Assembly: GCF_900603025.1 (NCBI RefSeq)
Contig: NZ_LR026975.1
Location: 3,720,001-3,784,000, forward strand
DNA length: 64,000 bases
Origin: Mycolicibacterium hassiacum DSM 44199
GTDB lineage: Bacteria; Actinomycetota; Actinomycetes; Mycobacteriales; Mycobacteriaceae
Direction of reading: 5' to 3'
Under the pieces are notes generated by a model. The model was not told where the DNA came from and searched no databases. It was given only the letters and a program-made list of their open reading frames with translations. The position numbers and the translations under genes are program-made. Below are positions 9,702 to 20,098 of the stretch, piece after piece; the stretch's first letter is position 1; each line of letters opens with the position of its first letter.

Positions 9702-10399
9702 GAGCCGAAAAATCGTAGTCCTCCCCTACTCCCAACGTCGGGCGTCAGTGCCGCTCGCTGCGGAATGCCGCAAACGCCCGACCCCCGTAACGGGCGTCCG
9801 CAACCCGGTCGATGAAGGGTAACCCATGGGCGAGATTCGCATATAAGTTGTGCCTGACGCGATATCTGTTCGGAACTTTCCATACATTCCTGGACCGCCG
9901 TACGGGTTCCCGCGCAGGTTCGGCAAACGATTCCGAATCGCCGCTGGAGACGGCGCGGGCAGTTTACAGCAAATTTCCTTGCCCCGGCGCAAACCCATAA
10001 ACCTGCGGCGATACCGCTCGCCGAACGTGGTGGCGAGATCGGCGCCGTGGTGCTCGGCGGCAGGATCGCAGCGGCCGGCACATCGGCGCCTGACCGGCGC
10101 ATATCCCGTGAGGCCTCGAGGTCATCCGGTGTCACCATCAAGCCGCGTCGGTCTCCCAGCTATGCCGTTTTCGCGCACTGCGCGGTTCGAAGCTAGCACC
10201 CGCCCCACGGCACCGCCATCCGGCCTTCCATACCCTCGGGTTCAATTTCCGCAGTGTCAATAAAAGAGTCGTTCCAGAAAAAACGCTGGTCGCCGCCGGG
10301 CCGTGGCCGCCCGCATGAGAAAAACCGCTGATCGCCATTCGCGAAATGCCCCGGGATGCGCCGTCCGGTCACGAACCGCTTTCAGGCCATAATTGCTCT
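9702..10399. other. Divergent intergenic region between mmpS and prrA
   Basis: About 700 bp without a credible gene; open frames such as 9698-10141 minus have no domain or ribosome site. It must hold the promoters of the leftward mmpS operon and the rightward prrAB operon. It is more AT-rich in the middle (9830-9900 and 10240-10270). An AT-rich element at 9842-9856 (TATAAGTTGTGCCTG) matches 13 of 15 bases of one upstream of mbtH. I could not assign definite -35 and -10 boxes. Confidence 0.6.
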
Positions 10400-11113
10400 A
10401 TGGCCAGTGGTACGGAGAGTGGCACGACCTCGCCCAGGGTTCTTGTGGTCGACGACGACCCCGACGTGCTCGCCTCGCTCGAGCGCGGCCTGCGGCTGTC
10501 CGGGTTCGAGGTGTCCACCGCCGTCGACGGCGCCGAGGCGCTGCGCAGCGCCACCGAGACCCGCCCGGACGCGATCGTCCTGGACATCAACATGCCGGTC
10601 CTGGACGGCGTCAGCGTGGTCACGGCGCTGCGGGCCATGGACAACGACGTGCCGGTCTGCGTGCTGTCGGCGCGCAGCTCGGTCGACGACCGCGTCGCCG
10701 GCCTGGAGGCCGGTGCCGACGACTACCTGGTCAAACCGTTCGTGCTGGCCGAGCTGGTGGCCCGGGTCAAGGCGCTACTGCGCCGCCGCGGCGCCACCGC
10801 CACGACGTCGAAGGAGACGATCGTGGTCGGCCCGCTCGAGGTTGACATCCCCGGCCGCCGGGCCCGGATCAACGGCCAGGACGTCGACCTGACCAAGCGT
10901 GAGTTCGACCTGCTCGCGGTGCTCGCCGAGCACAAGACCGCGGTGTTGTCGCGGGCCCAGCTGCTCGAGCTGGTCTGGGGGTACGACTTCGCCGCCGACA
11001 CCAACGTCGTCGATGTGTTCATCGGATATCTGCGCCGCAAGCTGGAGGCGACCGGCGCTCCCCGACTGCTGCATACCGTGCGCGGCGTGGGCTTCGTGCT
11101 GAGAGCCCAATAG
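10400..11113 (+). CDS. prrA: Two-component response regulator PrrA
   Basis: An OmpR-family response regulator of 237 residues, nearly identical to mycobacterial PrrA. The receiver domain (about residues 12-125) shows the acidic pocket VVDDD, phospho-acceptor Asp62 in VLDINMP, and Lys112 in YLVKPF. The winged-helix DNA-binding domain follows (about 140-235, with LTKREFDLL and [10 protein letters not shown]). The start was placed at 10400 because homologues begin there; an upstream in-frame ATG at 10346 adds 18 unlike residues. It forms an operon with prrB 9 bp downstream. PrrAB is known to be essential in M. tuberculosis and to govern respiration and lipid genes. Confidence 0.96.
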   Translation: MASGTESGTTSPRVLVVDDDPDVLASLERGLRLSGFEVSTAVDGAEALRSATETRPDAIVLDINMPVLDGVSVVTALRAMDNDVPVCVLSARSSVDDRVAGLEAGADDYLVKPFVLAELVARVKALLRRRGATATTSKETIVVGPLEVDIPGRRARINGQDVDLTKREFDLLAVLAEHKTAVLSRAQLLELVWGYDFAADTNVVDVFIGYLRRKLEATGAPRLLHTVRGVGFVLRAQ

Positions 11114-11122
11114 GCCGGCGCC

Positions 11123-12472
11123 ATGTCCCTGGTGTCGCGGATCTTCCGCAGAACCCCGTCGCTGCGGACCCGCGTCGCGCTGGCCACCGCGATCGGCGCC
11201 GCGATCGTCGTCGTCATCGTCGGCGCCGTGGTGTGGATCGGCATCACCAACGACCGCAAGGAACGCCTCGACCGTCGCCTGGACGAGGCGGCCGGCTTCG
11301 TGATCCCGCTGCTGCCCCGCGGCCTCGACGAGATCCCCAAATCGCCCAACAACCAGGACGCCGTCGTCACCATCCACCGCGGCGACGAGGTGGTGTCGAA
11401 CTCCAACGTGGTGCTGCCGAAGCTGGAGCCGGGCTACGCCGACACCTACGTCGACGGGGTGCGCTACCGGGTGCGCACCGTCGACATCCCGTACTACCCG
11501 GGCCCGACGTCGGTGGCGGTCGGGGCGACCTACGACGCCACCATCGCCGACACCAGGAACCTGCACCGGCGGGTCATCGTCATCTGCGTGTTCGCCGTCG
11601 GCGCGGCGAGCGTGTTCGGCTGGGTGCTCGCCGCGTTCGCAGTGCGGCCGCTGAAACGGCTGGCCCAGCAGACCCGCCAGATCGACGCCGCCGCCGACAC
11701 CTTCCCCGAGATCGAGGTGCGGGGCGCCACCGAGGCCGTCGAGATCGCCGAAGCGGTCAAGGGGCTGTTGGAGCGGGTGTGGAAGGAACAGGAGCGCACC
11801 AAGGCGGCACTGGCGTCGGCACGCGATTTCGCGTCGGTGTCGGCGCACGAGCTGCGCACCCCGCTGACCGCGATGCGCACCAACCTGGAGATCCTCTCGA
11901 CGCTGGACCTGCCCGAGGAACAGCGCAAGGAGGTCGTCGGCGACGTGATCCGCACCCAGTCGCGCATCGAGGCCACGCTCGGCGCGCTGGAGCGGCTGGC
12001 CCAGGGCGAGCTGTCGACCTCCGACGACCACGTGCCCGTCGACATCACCGAACTGCTCGACCGCGCCGCCCACGACGCGATGCGGATCTACCCCGATCTG
12101 GAGGTGTCGCTGGTGCCGGCGCCGACGATCATCATCGTGGGCCTGCCGGCGGGGCTGCGACTGGCGGTCGACAACGCGATCGCCAACGCGGTCAAACACG
12201 GGCACGCCACCCGGGTGCAGCTGTCGGTGGTCAGCTTCCGCGAAGGCGTGGAGATCGCGATCGACGACGACGGGGTGGGTGTGCCCGAGGAGGAACGCCG
12301 GCGGGTGTTCGAGCGGTTCTCCCGCGGGTCGACGGCATCGCAGTCGGGCTCCGGCCTGGGCCTGGCGCTGGTGGCGCAGCAAGCCGAACTGCACGGCGGC
12401 ACAGCGTCTTTGGAGGAAAGCCCGCTCGGCGGCGCCCGGCTGCTGCTGAAGATCCCGGGAGTCCGGGACTAG
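11123..12472 (+). CDS. prrB: Sensor histidine kinase PrrB
   Basis: A 449-residue membrane histidine kinase, partner of PrrA. Two membrane helices (about residues 19-40 and 151-173) flank an extracytoplasmic sensor of about 110 residues. A HAMP domain follows, then the dimerisation domain with phospho-acceptor His242 in SAHELRTPLT, and the ATPase domain with N box (DNAIANAVKH), G1 (DDDGVGVP) and G2 (GSGLGLAL). Length and motif order match M. tuberculosis PrrB. No unusual features. Confidence 0.96.
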   Translation: MSLVSRIFRRTPSLRTRVALATAIGAAIVVVIVGAVVWIGITNDRKERLDRRLDEAAGFVIPLLPRGLDEIPKSPNNQDAVVTIHRGDEVVSNSNVVLPKLEPGYADTYVDGVRYRVRTVDIPYYPGPTSVAVGATYDATIADTRNLHRRVIVICVFAVGAASVFGWVLAAFAVRPLKRLAQQTRQIDAAADTFPEIEVRGATEAVEIAEAVKGLLERVWKEQERTKAALASARDFASVSAHELRTPLTAMRTNLEILSTLDLPEEQRKEVVGDVIRTQSRIEATLGALERLAQGELSTSDDHVPVDITELLDRAAHDAMRIYPDLEVSLVPAPTIIIVGLPAGLRLAVDNAIANAVKHGHATRVQLSVVSFREGVEIAIDDDGVGVPEEERRRVFERFSRGSTASQSGSGLGLALVAQQAELHGGTASLEESPLGGARLLLKIPGVRD

Positions 12473-12479
12473 TTCACGC

Positions 12480-12555
12480 CGCCGTCATCGGGTGGGCGGC
12501 AGGTCGATGACGAGAATCGCCGTCATCGGGTGGCCAGCAGGTCGATGACAAATAT
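12480..12555. repeat. Imperfect tandem duplication of the 3' end of the FKBP gene (period 38 bp)
   Basis: The 38 bp at 12518-12555, which encode the last ten codons and stop of the FKBP gene, recur at 12480-12517 with about five mismatches. Read on the minus strand the two units encode IFVIDLLATR-stop and ILVIDLPPTR-stop. The outer unit is therefore a second, unused C-terminus lying behind the first stop. Confidence 0.85.
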
Positions 12556-12885
12556 CAACGTCTTGCCGGAGAGGCGGTGCCCGCCGCCCGCCGGGCCGTA
12601 CGCCTGCTCGGGCGGGATGACCAGCTTGCGCCGACCACCGACCCGCATGCCCGGGATACCGTCCTGCCAGCCCTGGATCAGCCCGCGCAACGGGAACTCG
12701 ATGGACTCGCCGCGGTTCCAGGAACTGTCGAACTCTTCACCGGTGTCGTATTCGACACCCACGTAGTGCACCTCGACCGTGGCGCCGGGAGTGGCCTCCG
12801 GGCCGTCGCCGACGATCAAGTCCTCGATGACGAGCTCGGTGGGAGCCGGGCCGTCGGGAAATTCGATCTCGGGTTTCTGCGTCAC
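12523..12885 (-). CDS. FKBP-type peptidyl-prolyl cis-trans isomerase
   Basis: A 120-residue single-domain FKBP. Family landmarks are VEVHYVGV, GEEFDSSWNRGESIEFPL, LIQGWQDGIPGMRVGGRRKLVIPPEQAYGP (split across about residues 68-98) and the closing LIFVIDLL. These include the conserved aromatic pocket residues Tyr, Phe, Trp and Tyr. There is no signal peptide, so it is a cytosolic prolyl isomerase. It is divergent from the DUF2630 gene with 41 bp between starts and convergent with prrB. The 3' end is tandemly duplicated (12480-12555). Confidence 0.92.
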   Translation of the reverse strand: MTQKPEIEFPDGPAPTELVIEDLIVGDGPEATPGATVEVHYVGVEYDTGEEFDSSWNRGESIEFPLRGLIQGWQDGIPGMRVGGRRKLVIPPEQAYGPAGGGHRLSGKTLIFVIDLLATR

Positions 12886-12926
12886 CCGGCCACCCTAGAC
12901 CACCGGGACGGGAGCACACTGGGTAG

Positions 12927-13175
12927 ATGCCGAAGGATCAGGACATTCTCGCCGCGGTGCACCGGTTGGTCGCCGAGGAGCAGGAACTGCGCGACAAGTT
13001 GCAGCACCGCGAGATCGACAAGACCGAGGAGCACCGCCGGCTGCGGGAGATCGAGGTGCAGCTCGACCAGTGCTGGGACCTGCTGCGCCAGCGCCGGGCC
13101 AAGCGCGAGGTCGGCGACGATCCGCGTGAGGCCCGGGTCCGGCCCGGCGACCAGGTGGAGGGCTATCTCAACTGA
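12927..13175 (+). CDS. DUF2630 family protein (Rv0898c-like)
   Basis: An 82-residue, highly charged, mostly helical protein matching the actinobacterial DUF2630 family. It is rich in Glu, Arg, Gln and Leu and likely forms a helical hairpin or coiled coil (about residues 10-62). It has no known function. Its TGA at 13173-13175 overlaps the start of the downstream FAD oxidoreductase, so the two are probably translationally coupled, as in other mycobacteria. Confidence 0.85.
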   Translation: MPKDQDILAAVHRLVAEEQELRDKLQHREIDKTEEHRRLREIEVQLDQCWDLLRQRRAKREVGDDPREARVRPGDQVEGYLN

Positions 13176-14716
13176 GCGCTCGACCGAAGAGCTGCGACGT
13201 CGTCGTAGTCGGCGGCGGGCACAACGGGCTGGTGGCCGCCGCGTATCTGGCCCGGGCGGGCCGCCGGGTGCAGGTGCTCGAGCGCCTGGACCAGGTGGGC
13301 GGGGCCGCGGTCTCGGCGCGCGCGTTCGAGGGTGTGGACGCGCGGCTGTCGCGCTACTCGTATCTGGTCAGCCTGCTGCCGCGGCAGATCATCGATGACC
13401 TGGGTGCGCAGGTCCGGCTCGTCGCCCGCCGGTATGCGTCGTACACCCCCGACCCCGCCGACAAAGGCCGCACCGGGCTGCTGGTCGGGCCGAAGTCGAC
13501 GTTCGCCGCGATCGGCGCGGCCGCGGACGAGCGGGGCTTCGCCGAGTTCTACGAACGCTGTCAGGCGCTGACCACGCGGCTGTGGCCGACCCTGCTGCAG
13601 CCACTGATGACCCGCTCGCAGGCCCGTCGGCTCGTCGGCGACGACGCGGCATGGCGGATGATGGTCGACGAGCCGATCGGGGCGGCGATCACGCGCGCGG
13701 TGCGCAGCGATCTGGTGCGCGGGGTTATCGCCACCGACGCGCTGATCGGCACGTTCGCGTCCCTGGCGGATCCGTCGCTCACCCAGAACGTGTGCTTCCT
13801 GTATCACCTGCTGGGCAACGGCACCGGACGGTGGGATGTGCCGGTCGGCGGGATGGGCGCGGTCAGCGGCGCGCTGGCGGCCGCGGCCACCCGGTTCGGC
13901 GCCGAAATCGTTTGCAATGCAGAGGTTTACGCGGTATCGCCGGACGGCACCGTGCACTACCGGCGGCACGGCGAGGAACGCACCGTCCACGCGGACTGGG
14001 TGCTGGCGAACGTGACACCGGCGGTGCTGGCCCGGCTGCTCGGCGCGCCGGAACCCGAACTCGCGCCCGGGGCGCAGGTGAAGGTCAACCTGCTGCTACG
14101 CCGGCTGCCGCGGCTGCGTGACGAATCCGTCGGCGCCGAGCAGGCGTTCGGCGGCACCTTCCACATCAACGAGACCTACAGCCAGCTCGAGAGCGCGTAT
14201 CGGCAGGCGTATGACGGCGTCGTACCCGATCCGCTGCCCTGCGAGATCTACTGTCACTCGTTGGCCGATCCGACGATCCTGTCGCCGGAACTGCAGGCCT
14301 CGGGCGCGCAGACGATGACGGTGTTCGGCCTGCACACCCCGCATTCGCTGGCCGCCGCCGACCCCGGCCGGATGCGCGAGAAGCTGACCGACGCGGTGCT
14401 TGCATCGCTGAATTCTGTTCTGGCCGAACCGATTCAAGATGTGGTACTGGAGGATTCGGCCGGGCGGCCGTGCATCGAGACCAAGACGACCGCCGATCTC
14501 GAGGACACGCTGGGGATGACGGCGGGCCACATCTTCCATGGCGCACTGTCATGGCCGTTCGTGCCGGACGACGAGCCGCTGGACACCCCGGCGCGGCGCT
14601 GGGGGGTGGCCACCGCGCACGAGCGGATCCTGCTGTGCGGGTCGGGCGCCCGCCGCGGCGGGGCGGTGTCGGGCATCGGCGGGCACAACGCCGCGATGGC
14701 GGTGTTGGAGAGCTAG
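13172..14716 (+). CDS. FAD-dependent oxidoreductase, phytoene-desaturase-like (Rv0897c-like), apparent CTG start
   Basis: A 514-residue NAD(P)/FAD oxidoreductase of the phytoene-dehydrogenase-related family. The N terminus carries the dinucleotide-binding motif VVVVGGGHNGLVAAAYLARA; the C terminus has the FAD-contacting GSGARRGGAVSGIGGHN segment. The first ATG or GTG in frame (13232) would cut the FAD motif in half. Reading back to the in-frame stop at 13127-13129, no ATG, GTG or TTG precedes the motif. CTG at 13172 overlaps the upstream TGA as CTGA and yields SARPKSCDVVVVGGG, the length expected of homologues. The substrate is unknown; a carotenoid or lipid is possible from the family. Confidence 0.85.
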   Translation: MSARPKSCDVVVVGGGHNGLVAAAYLARAGRRVQVLERLDQVGGAAVSARAFEGVDARLSRYSYLVSLLPRQIIDDLGAQVRLVARRYASYTPDPADKGRTGLLVGPKSTFAAIGAAADERGFAEFYERCQALTTRLWPTLLQPLMTRSQARRLVGDDAAWRMMVDEPIGAAITRAVRSDLVRGVIATDALIGTFASLADPSLTQNVCFLYHLLGNGTGRWDVPVGGMGAVSGALAAAATRFGAEIVCNAEVYAVSPDGTVHYRRHGEERTVHADWVLANVTPAVLARLLGAPEPELAPGAQVKVNLLLRRLPRLRDESVGAEQAFGGTFHINETYSQLESAYRQAYDGVVPDPLPCEIYCHSLADPTILSPELQASGAQTMTVFGLHTPHSLAAADPGRMREKLTDAVLASLNSVLAEPIQDVVLEDSAGRPCIETKTTADLEDTLGMTAGHIFHGALSWPFVPDDEPLDTPARRWGVATAHERILLCGSGARRGGAVSGIGGHNAAMAVLES

Positions 14717-14812
14717 TTCGCCCGCGGGCGGCGGCGCCGGCGAGGACGCCGAGAACCCGTCGCCGAGAGTGAACCGGTGGTCGTGAAATGGGCGAAACGA
14801 CGACCGGGAATG

Positions 14813-15232
14813 CTATTCCGGCGGGGAGGCGAGCTTGGCGAGCACGCGGCGGAGTGCCGCGAGGTCGGCGCCGTCGAGGGCCGCGAACGCCTCGGGTGCG
14901 GGATCGTCGACCTCGTCGATGCGCCGCAACACCTCCTCACCGGCCGCCGTGAGCGACACCGTCTTGCACCGCCGGTTGGCCGGGTCGGGAGCGCGCACCA
15001 CCAGACCCCGCTGCTGCAGATCGGTGACCGCCACCGTGGTCGCCGGGGCGTCGAGGGTCGCCGCGGCCGCCAGCTCCTTGACCGTCATCGGCCCGCGCCG
15101 CAGTCGCCGCAGGATGCGGATGCGGCTGAACGGCAGACCCGTCGCCTCCACCACCGCCCGGCGCCAGCTGTCGCGGTTGTCGATCACGAACGCCGCGAGC
15201 GCCCGCCAGATGTCGTCGGCGTCACCGGACAT
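14813..15232 (-). CDS. MarR-family transcriptional regulator
   Basis: A 139-residue MarR-type regulator. The winged helix spans about residues 40-105, with MTVKELAAAATLDAPATTVAVTDL as helix-turn-helix (two pieces) and a basic wing around APDPANRRCKTVSL. It lies immediately downstream of the MFS exporter with an 11-bp overlap, so exporter and regulator form one operon. Such pairs usually show repression of the exporter by the regulator, relieved by an exported compound; that is inference. Confidence 0.88.
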   Translation of the reverse strand: MSGDADDIWRALAAFVIDNRDSWRRAVVEATGLPFSRIRILRRLRRGPMTVKELAAAATLDAPATTVAVTDLQQRGLVVRAPDPANRRCKTVSLTAAGEEVLRRIDEVDDPAPEAFAALDGADLAALRRVLAKLASPPE

Positions 15233-16652
15233 CGGCCGTCACCAACGGGGCCACCCGTTCCGCCGACCGCAACGCCCGCCCGGACGTCGCGTAGAGCCCC
15301 AGGATCAGGATCAGCGCGCCCAAGCCCACACAGACCAGCCACAGCGGCCGGGCGGCGGCGGTGAATCCCGCGCCGGTGTCGACCAGCGCCACGCCGGCCA
15401 GCGACCCGCACAGCGCCACGCCGAGGGCGACGCCGACCTGGCGGCTGGTCGACGCGATCGCCGACGCCGCACCCGCCCGGTCGGTCGGCATCCCGCTGAC
15501 CGCCGCGGTGGTGATCGGGGCGTTGACCACCGCGAACCCGATGCCGAACACCGCGAAGATCGCCAACAGCCGCCACACCGGCGTGGTCACGGTGAGCGCG
15601 GCCAGCAGCACCGCCGACCCGGTGAGCAGCACCCCGGACGTCACCAGCGACGGCCGGCTGCCGAAGCGGCCCACCATCCGCCCGGACAGCGGTGAGAACA
15701 CCAGCGCCCCGATGGCCATCGGCAGGTAGATCAGCCCGGTCTGCATCGGCGAGAAACCACGGGCGTTCTGCAGATACAGCGACATCATGAACAGGAACGC
15801 GCTCCACACGGCGAAGGCGCACACCGCGATCACGGTGGCCGACGAGAACGGGATGCTGCGGAAGAACCGCAGATCCAGGAACGGGTCGTGGCGGCGCGAC
15901 TCGTAGACCAGAAAGGCGGCGAGGGCGATCAGCGCCGCGGCGGCGACCCCGACGGTGCGCGCATCCGACCAGCCCATGCCGGGTCCCTCGATCAGCACGA
16001 AGACCACGCCGAACAGGAACGCGATGCCCAGCAGCTGGCCGACCGGGTCGATGTCACGCATGGTGGCCGATTTCGACTCGGGCACGAAGATCGCGGTGAG
16101 CGCGATGGCGATCGCGCAGATCGGAAGGTTGATCCAGAACACCGCCCGCCAGTCGACCAGCTCGATCAGCACTCCGCCGACGATCGGGCCGAGCACCATC
16201 GAGATGCCGACCACCCCGCCCCACACCCCGATCGCACGGGCACGCTCCACCCGCTCGGTGAACACCTGGGTGATGATCGACATCGCGACCGGGTTCATCA
16301 TCGACCCGCCCACCCCCTGGACGAACCGGGCGGCGATGAGCGTCTCGACGTTGGGCGCGAGGCTGCACAGCAGCGAGCCCAGGGCGAAGACCGTCAGCCC
16401 GATCTGGAACGTGCGCCGGCGGCCGAACCGGTCGGCGGCGGCACCGGCGAGCAGCAGCAGTGACGCCAGCACCAGCGGGTAGACGTCGATCACCCACTGC
16501 ATCTGGGCGGCCGAGGCGCCGAGATCGGCACGGACGCTGGGAATGGCGACGTTGACGATCGTCGCGTCCATCGACACGATCAGCAGGCTCAGGCAGCAGG
16601 AGGCCAGGATGATGGCCTTGCGCCGGGAGCTGAGTGTCGGGGCGGCCGTCAC
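15222..16652 (-). CDS. MFS drug-efflux transporter, DHA2 (EmrB/QacA) type
   Basis: A 476-residue transporter with about 14 predicted membrane helices. It carries the DHA2 hallmarks: an N-terminal SMDATIVNVAIPSV helix and the loop 2-3 motif GAAADRFGRRRTFQIGL, followed by the antiporter-type RFVQGVGGSMMNPVAM. It is expected to export cationic or hydrophobic compounds by proton antiport. It heads a two-gene operon with the downstream MarR regulator. It converges on the FAD oxidoreductase and lies 70 bp upstream of the gltA2 3' end on the same strand. Confidence 0.9.
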   Translation of the reverse strand: MTAAPTLSSRRKAIILASCCLSLLIVSMDATIVNVAIPSVRADLGASAAQMQWVIDVYPLVLASLLLLAGAAADRFGRRRTFQIGLTVFALGSLLCSLAPNVETLIAARFVQGVGGSMMNPVAMSIITQVFTERVERARAIGVWGGVVGISMVLGPIVGGVLIELVDWRAVFWINLPICAIAIALTAIFVPESKSATMRDIDPVGQLLGIAFLFGVVFVLIEGPGMGWSDARTVGVAAAALIALAAFLVYESRRHDPFLDLRFFRSIPFSSATVIAVCAFAVWSAFLFMMSLYLQNARGFSPMQTGLIYLPMAIGALVFSPLSGRMVGRFGSRPSLVTSGVLLTGSAVLLAALTVTTPVWRLLAIFAVFGIGFAVVNAPITTAAVSGMPTDRAGAASAIASTSRQVGVALGVALCGSLAGVALVDTGAGFTAAARPLWLVCVGLGALILILGLYATSGRALRSAERVAPLVTADVR

Positions 16653-16722
16653 CCGACAATTGTGAAACTACAACTGTCCGGCGGCAACCCGCGGTCCGGT
16701 GACCCTTGTCGCCCGGGAAAGG

Positions 16723-18030
<1,308 letters not shown>

Positions 18031-18125
18031 GAGGATCCCTTCTACGTTGCAAGAGATACGGAGTATGCCCCTCAAAAGGTAGTCGCATTCGCCGACTCCC
18101 GCCCGCGGGGGGTGGCTCTCGGCGG

Positions 18126-18785
18126 TCAAACCACCTCTCGCGCCCCGGGGGCCAGGGCGGTGAAGTCTGCGTACACCGACTCTATCCGCGCGATCAAATC
18201 CTCGATCGTCACGTCCGACCAGTTCTCGTTCTCGGCGGCCAGCTCGGCCAACGCCGTCATCACCACCGCGCTCCACACCGACGTGACCAGCTGCAACCGG
18301 CGATCACCGGGGTCGGTGCCCATGCGCCGGCCCAGCGCCGCGCCGATCGCGGCATGCCGGTAGTGCAGCGCCGACTGGCGCAGCGTCGGTGACGACAACA
18401 GGATGCCCATGACGCACATCACGCGGTCCACCGCGATCGCGCCCGGTGCGCCGGCCTTGGCCGCCAGCCCCACCCCGATGTGGGCGCGCAGCAGCGCGTC
18501 CAGCGGGTTCAGCTCGGCGGGGAGGCCCGTCAACTCGATCGCGACGCGGTCCAGGATCTCATCGACCATCGCCATCGCGATCGCGTCCTTGGTCGCGAAA
18601 TAGCGGCTGAACGTGCGCGGCGACACCTCGGCGAGCGCGGCGATCTGTTCCACCGTGGTGCGATCGAACCCCTGCCGCCCGCAAAGTGTCACGGCCGCGT
18701 CGATGAGGGTCGCCCGGGTCCGCTGCTTCTTGCGTTCACGCAGGCCGAGCGCGGTCTCCCCCATCGCTTCTGCCACGAAGGGCAT
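18126..18785 (-). CDS. TetR-family transcriptional regulator
   Basis: A 219-residue TetR regulator. The N-terminal helix-turn-helix spans about residues 18-65, with LRERKKQRTRATLIDAAVTL and VEQIAALAEVSPRTFSRYFA. The C-terminal ligand and dimer domain is unassigned. It lies 95 bp beyond the gltA2 start and 39 bp downstream of an MFS gene on the same strand; the MFS transporter is the most likely target. No operator was identified. Confidence 0.88.
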   Translation of the reverse strand: MPFVAEAMGETALGLRERKKQRTRATLIDAAVTLCGRQGFDRTTVEQIAALAEVSPRTFSRYFATKDAIAMAMVDEILDRVAIELTGLPAELNPLDALLRAHIGVGLAAKAGAPGAIAVDRVMCVMGILLSSPTLRQSALHYRHAAIGAALGRRMGTDPGDRRLQLVTSVWSAVVMTALAELAAENENWSDVTIEDLIARIESVYADFTALAPGAREVV

Positions 18786-18824
18786 GCTAACCAGACAACG
18801 TAAGAACGGACTTAGAAATCGCCG

Positions 18825-20096
18825 TCAGGTCCGGGAAGTGCTCACCCGATACCGCACGAACGCGGGTGCGGCGAGCACGCACAGCACCATGCCGACCACC
18901 ACCAGCGCACCGCCGCCGGCCGCCGCGACGGTGGTGCCGACGGCCGCGGCGGCGGCCCCGTGCACCGCGTCGGCCAGCCGCGGGCCACCCGCGACGACCA
19001 CGGTGAACACCCCCTGCAGCCGGCCCCGCACCTCGTCGGTGACCGCCTGCTGCAGGATCGTCGACCGGAACGCCGCCGACACCATGTCCGCGGCACCGCC
19101 GAGCGCCAGACAACCCAGCGCAACCCAGAAGAACAGGCCCGCCCGGCCGTCGGCCGCTCCGCCGGCCAGTCCGAAGCCGACCATGGTGATGCCCCACACC
19201 ACGATCGCGACCACCACGGCCAGGCCCTGGCGACGCACCCGCGGCAGCCATCCGGAGAACATCCCGCCGGCGACCGCTCCGGCCGACATCGCGGCGGCCA
19301 GCAGCGCCATCGTGGTGCCGCCCTCGAGCGGCCCGCCGAAGCTCTCGTGCGCCATCTGCGGGAACAGCGCCCGCGGCATGCCGAAGATCATCGCCACCAG
19401 GTCGACGACGAACGACATCAACACCACCTTGTGCCCGGCGACGTAGCGGAACCCGTCGACCACCGCGCCCAAGCCCCACCCCGCCCCGCCGGGCTCGCCG
19501 GTCGGCGGCATCGGCGCCAGCCGCACCGTCGCCCACACCCCCACCAGGCAGGTCAATGCGTCGATCGCGTACAGCGTGGACAGGTCCACCCAGCGCAGCA
19601 GCACCCCGGCCAGCAGCGGCCCGACGATGGCGCCGAACTGCATCACGGTCATGTTCAGCGCGTTGGCCGCCGCGAGCTGCCCCTCGGGCAGGATCCGCGG
19701 AATGGCCGCGGCGCGGGTGGGTGAGTTGACGGCGTAGAACGCCTGCTGCACCGCCAGCAGGCACAGCACCACCCAGGCGTTGGCGCAGTCCAGCGCCGCC
19801 TGCGCCCACAGCAGCGCCGACGCCACGGCCAGCCCGGCCGACGCGATGATCAACAGCCGCCGGCGGTCCATCGCGTCGGCCCACGCCCCGCCCCACAGTC
19901 CGAACACGATCAGCGGCACCAGCGCGAAGATCCCGGACAGCCCGACATAGGCCGAACTGCGGGTCAGCGCGTACAGCTGAACCGGCACCGCGAAGATCGT
20001 CAGGTTCGCGCCGATGACCGTGACGATCCCCGCCAGCCACAGCCGCCGGAAGTCGGCGGTGCGCAGCGGGGTGGTGTCGGCGAGCAGCCCCCGCAC
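18825..20096 (-). CDS. MFS transporter, 12 helices
   Basis: A 423-residue major facilitator protein with about 12 helices. Loop 2-3 reads GAWADAMDRRRLLIIASAG and the N terminus DFRRLWLAGIVTVIG is typical of the enterobactin-exporter/tetracycline-type group. The GTG at 20096 lies 2 bp after the pdxH stop, and the residues from MRGLLADTTPLR onward are family-like; frames extending further back overlap pdxH and are not supported. It is probably co-transcribed with pdxH upstream and possibly with the TetR gene downstream. The substrate is unknown. Confidence 0.87.
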   Translation of the reverse strand: MRGLLADTTPLRTADFRRLWLAGIVTVIGANLTIFAVPVQLYALTRSSAYVGLSGIFALVPLIVFGLWGGAWADAMDRRRLLIIASAGLAVASALLWAQAALDCANAWVVLCLLAVQQAFYAVNSPTRAAAIPRILPEGQLAAANALNMTVMQFGAIVGPLLAGVLLRWVDLSTLYAIDALTCLVGVWATVRLAPMPPTGEPGGAGWGLGAVVDGFRYVAGHKVVLMSFVVDLVAMIFGMPRALFPQMAHESFGGPLEGGTTMALLAAAMSAGAVAGGMFSGWLPRVRRQGLAVVVAIVVWGITMVGFGLAGGAADGRAGLFFWVALGCLALGGAADMVSAAFRSTILQQAVTDEVRGRLQGVFTVVVAGGPRLADAVHGAAAAAVGTTVAAAGGGALVVVGMVLCVLAAPAFVRYRVSTSRT

Positions 20097-20098
20097 GC

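Noticed and set aside
9698..10141. 147-codon minus-strand open frame between mmpS and prrA
   Set aside because: No recognisable family, no ribosome site; the region is better read as a divergent promoter.
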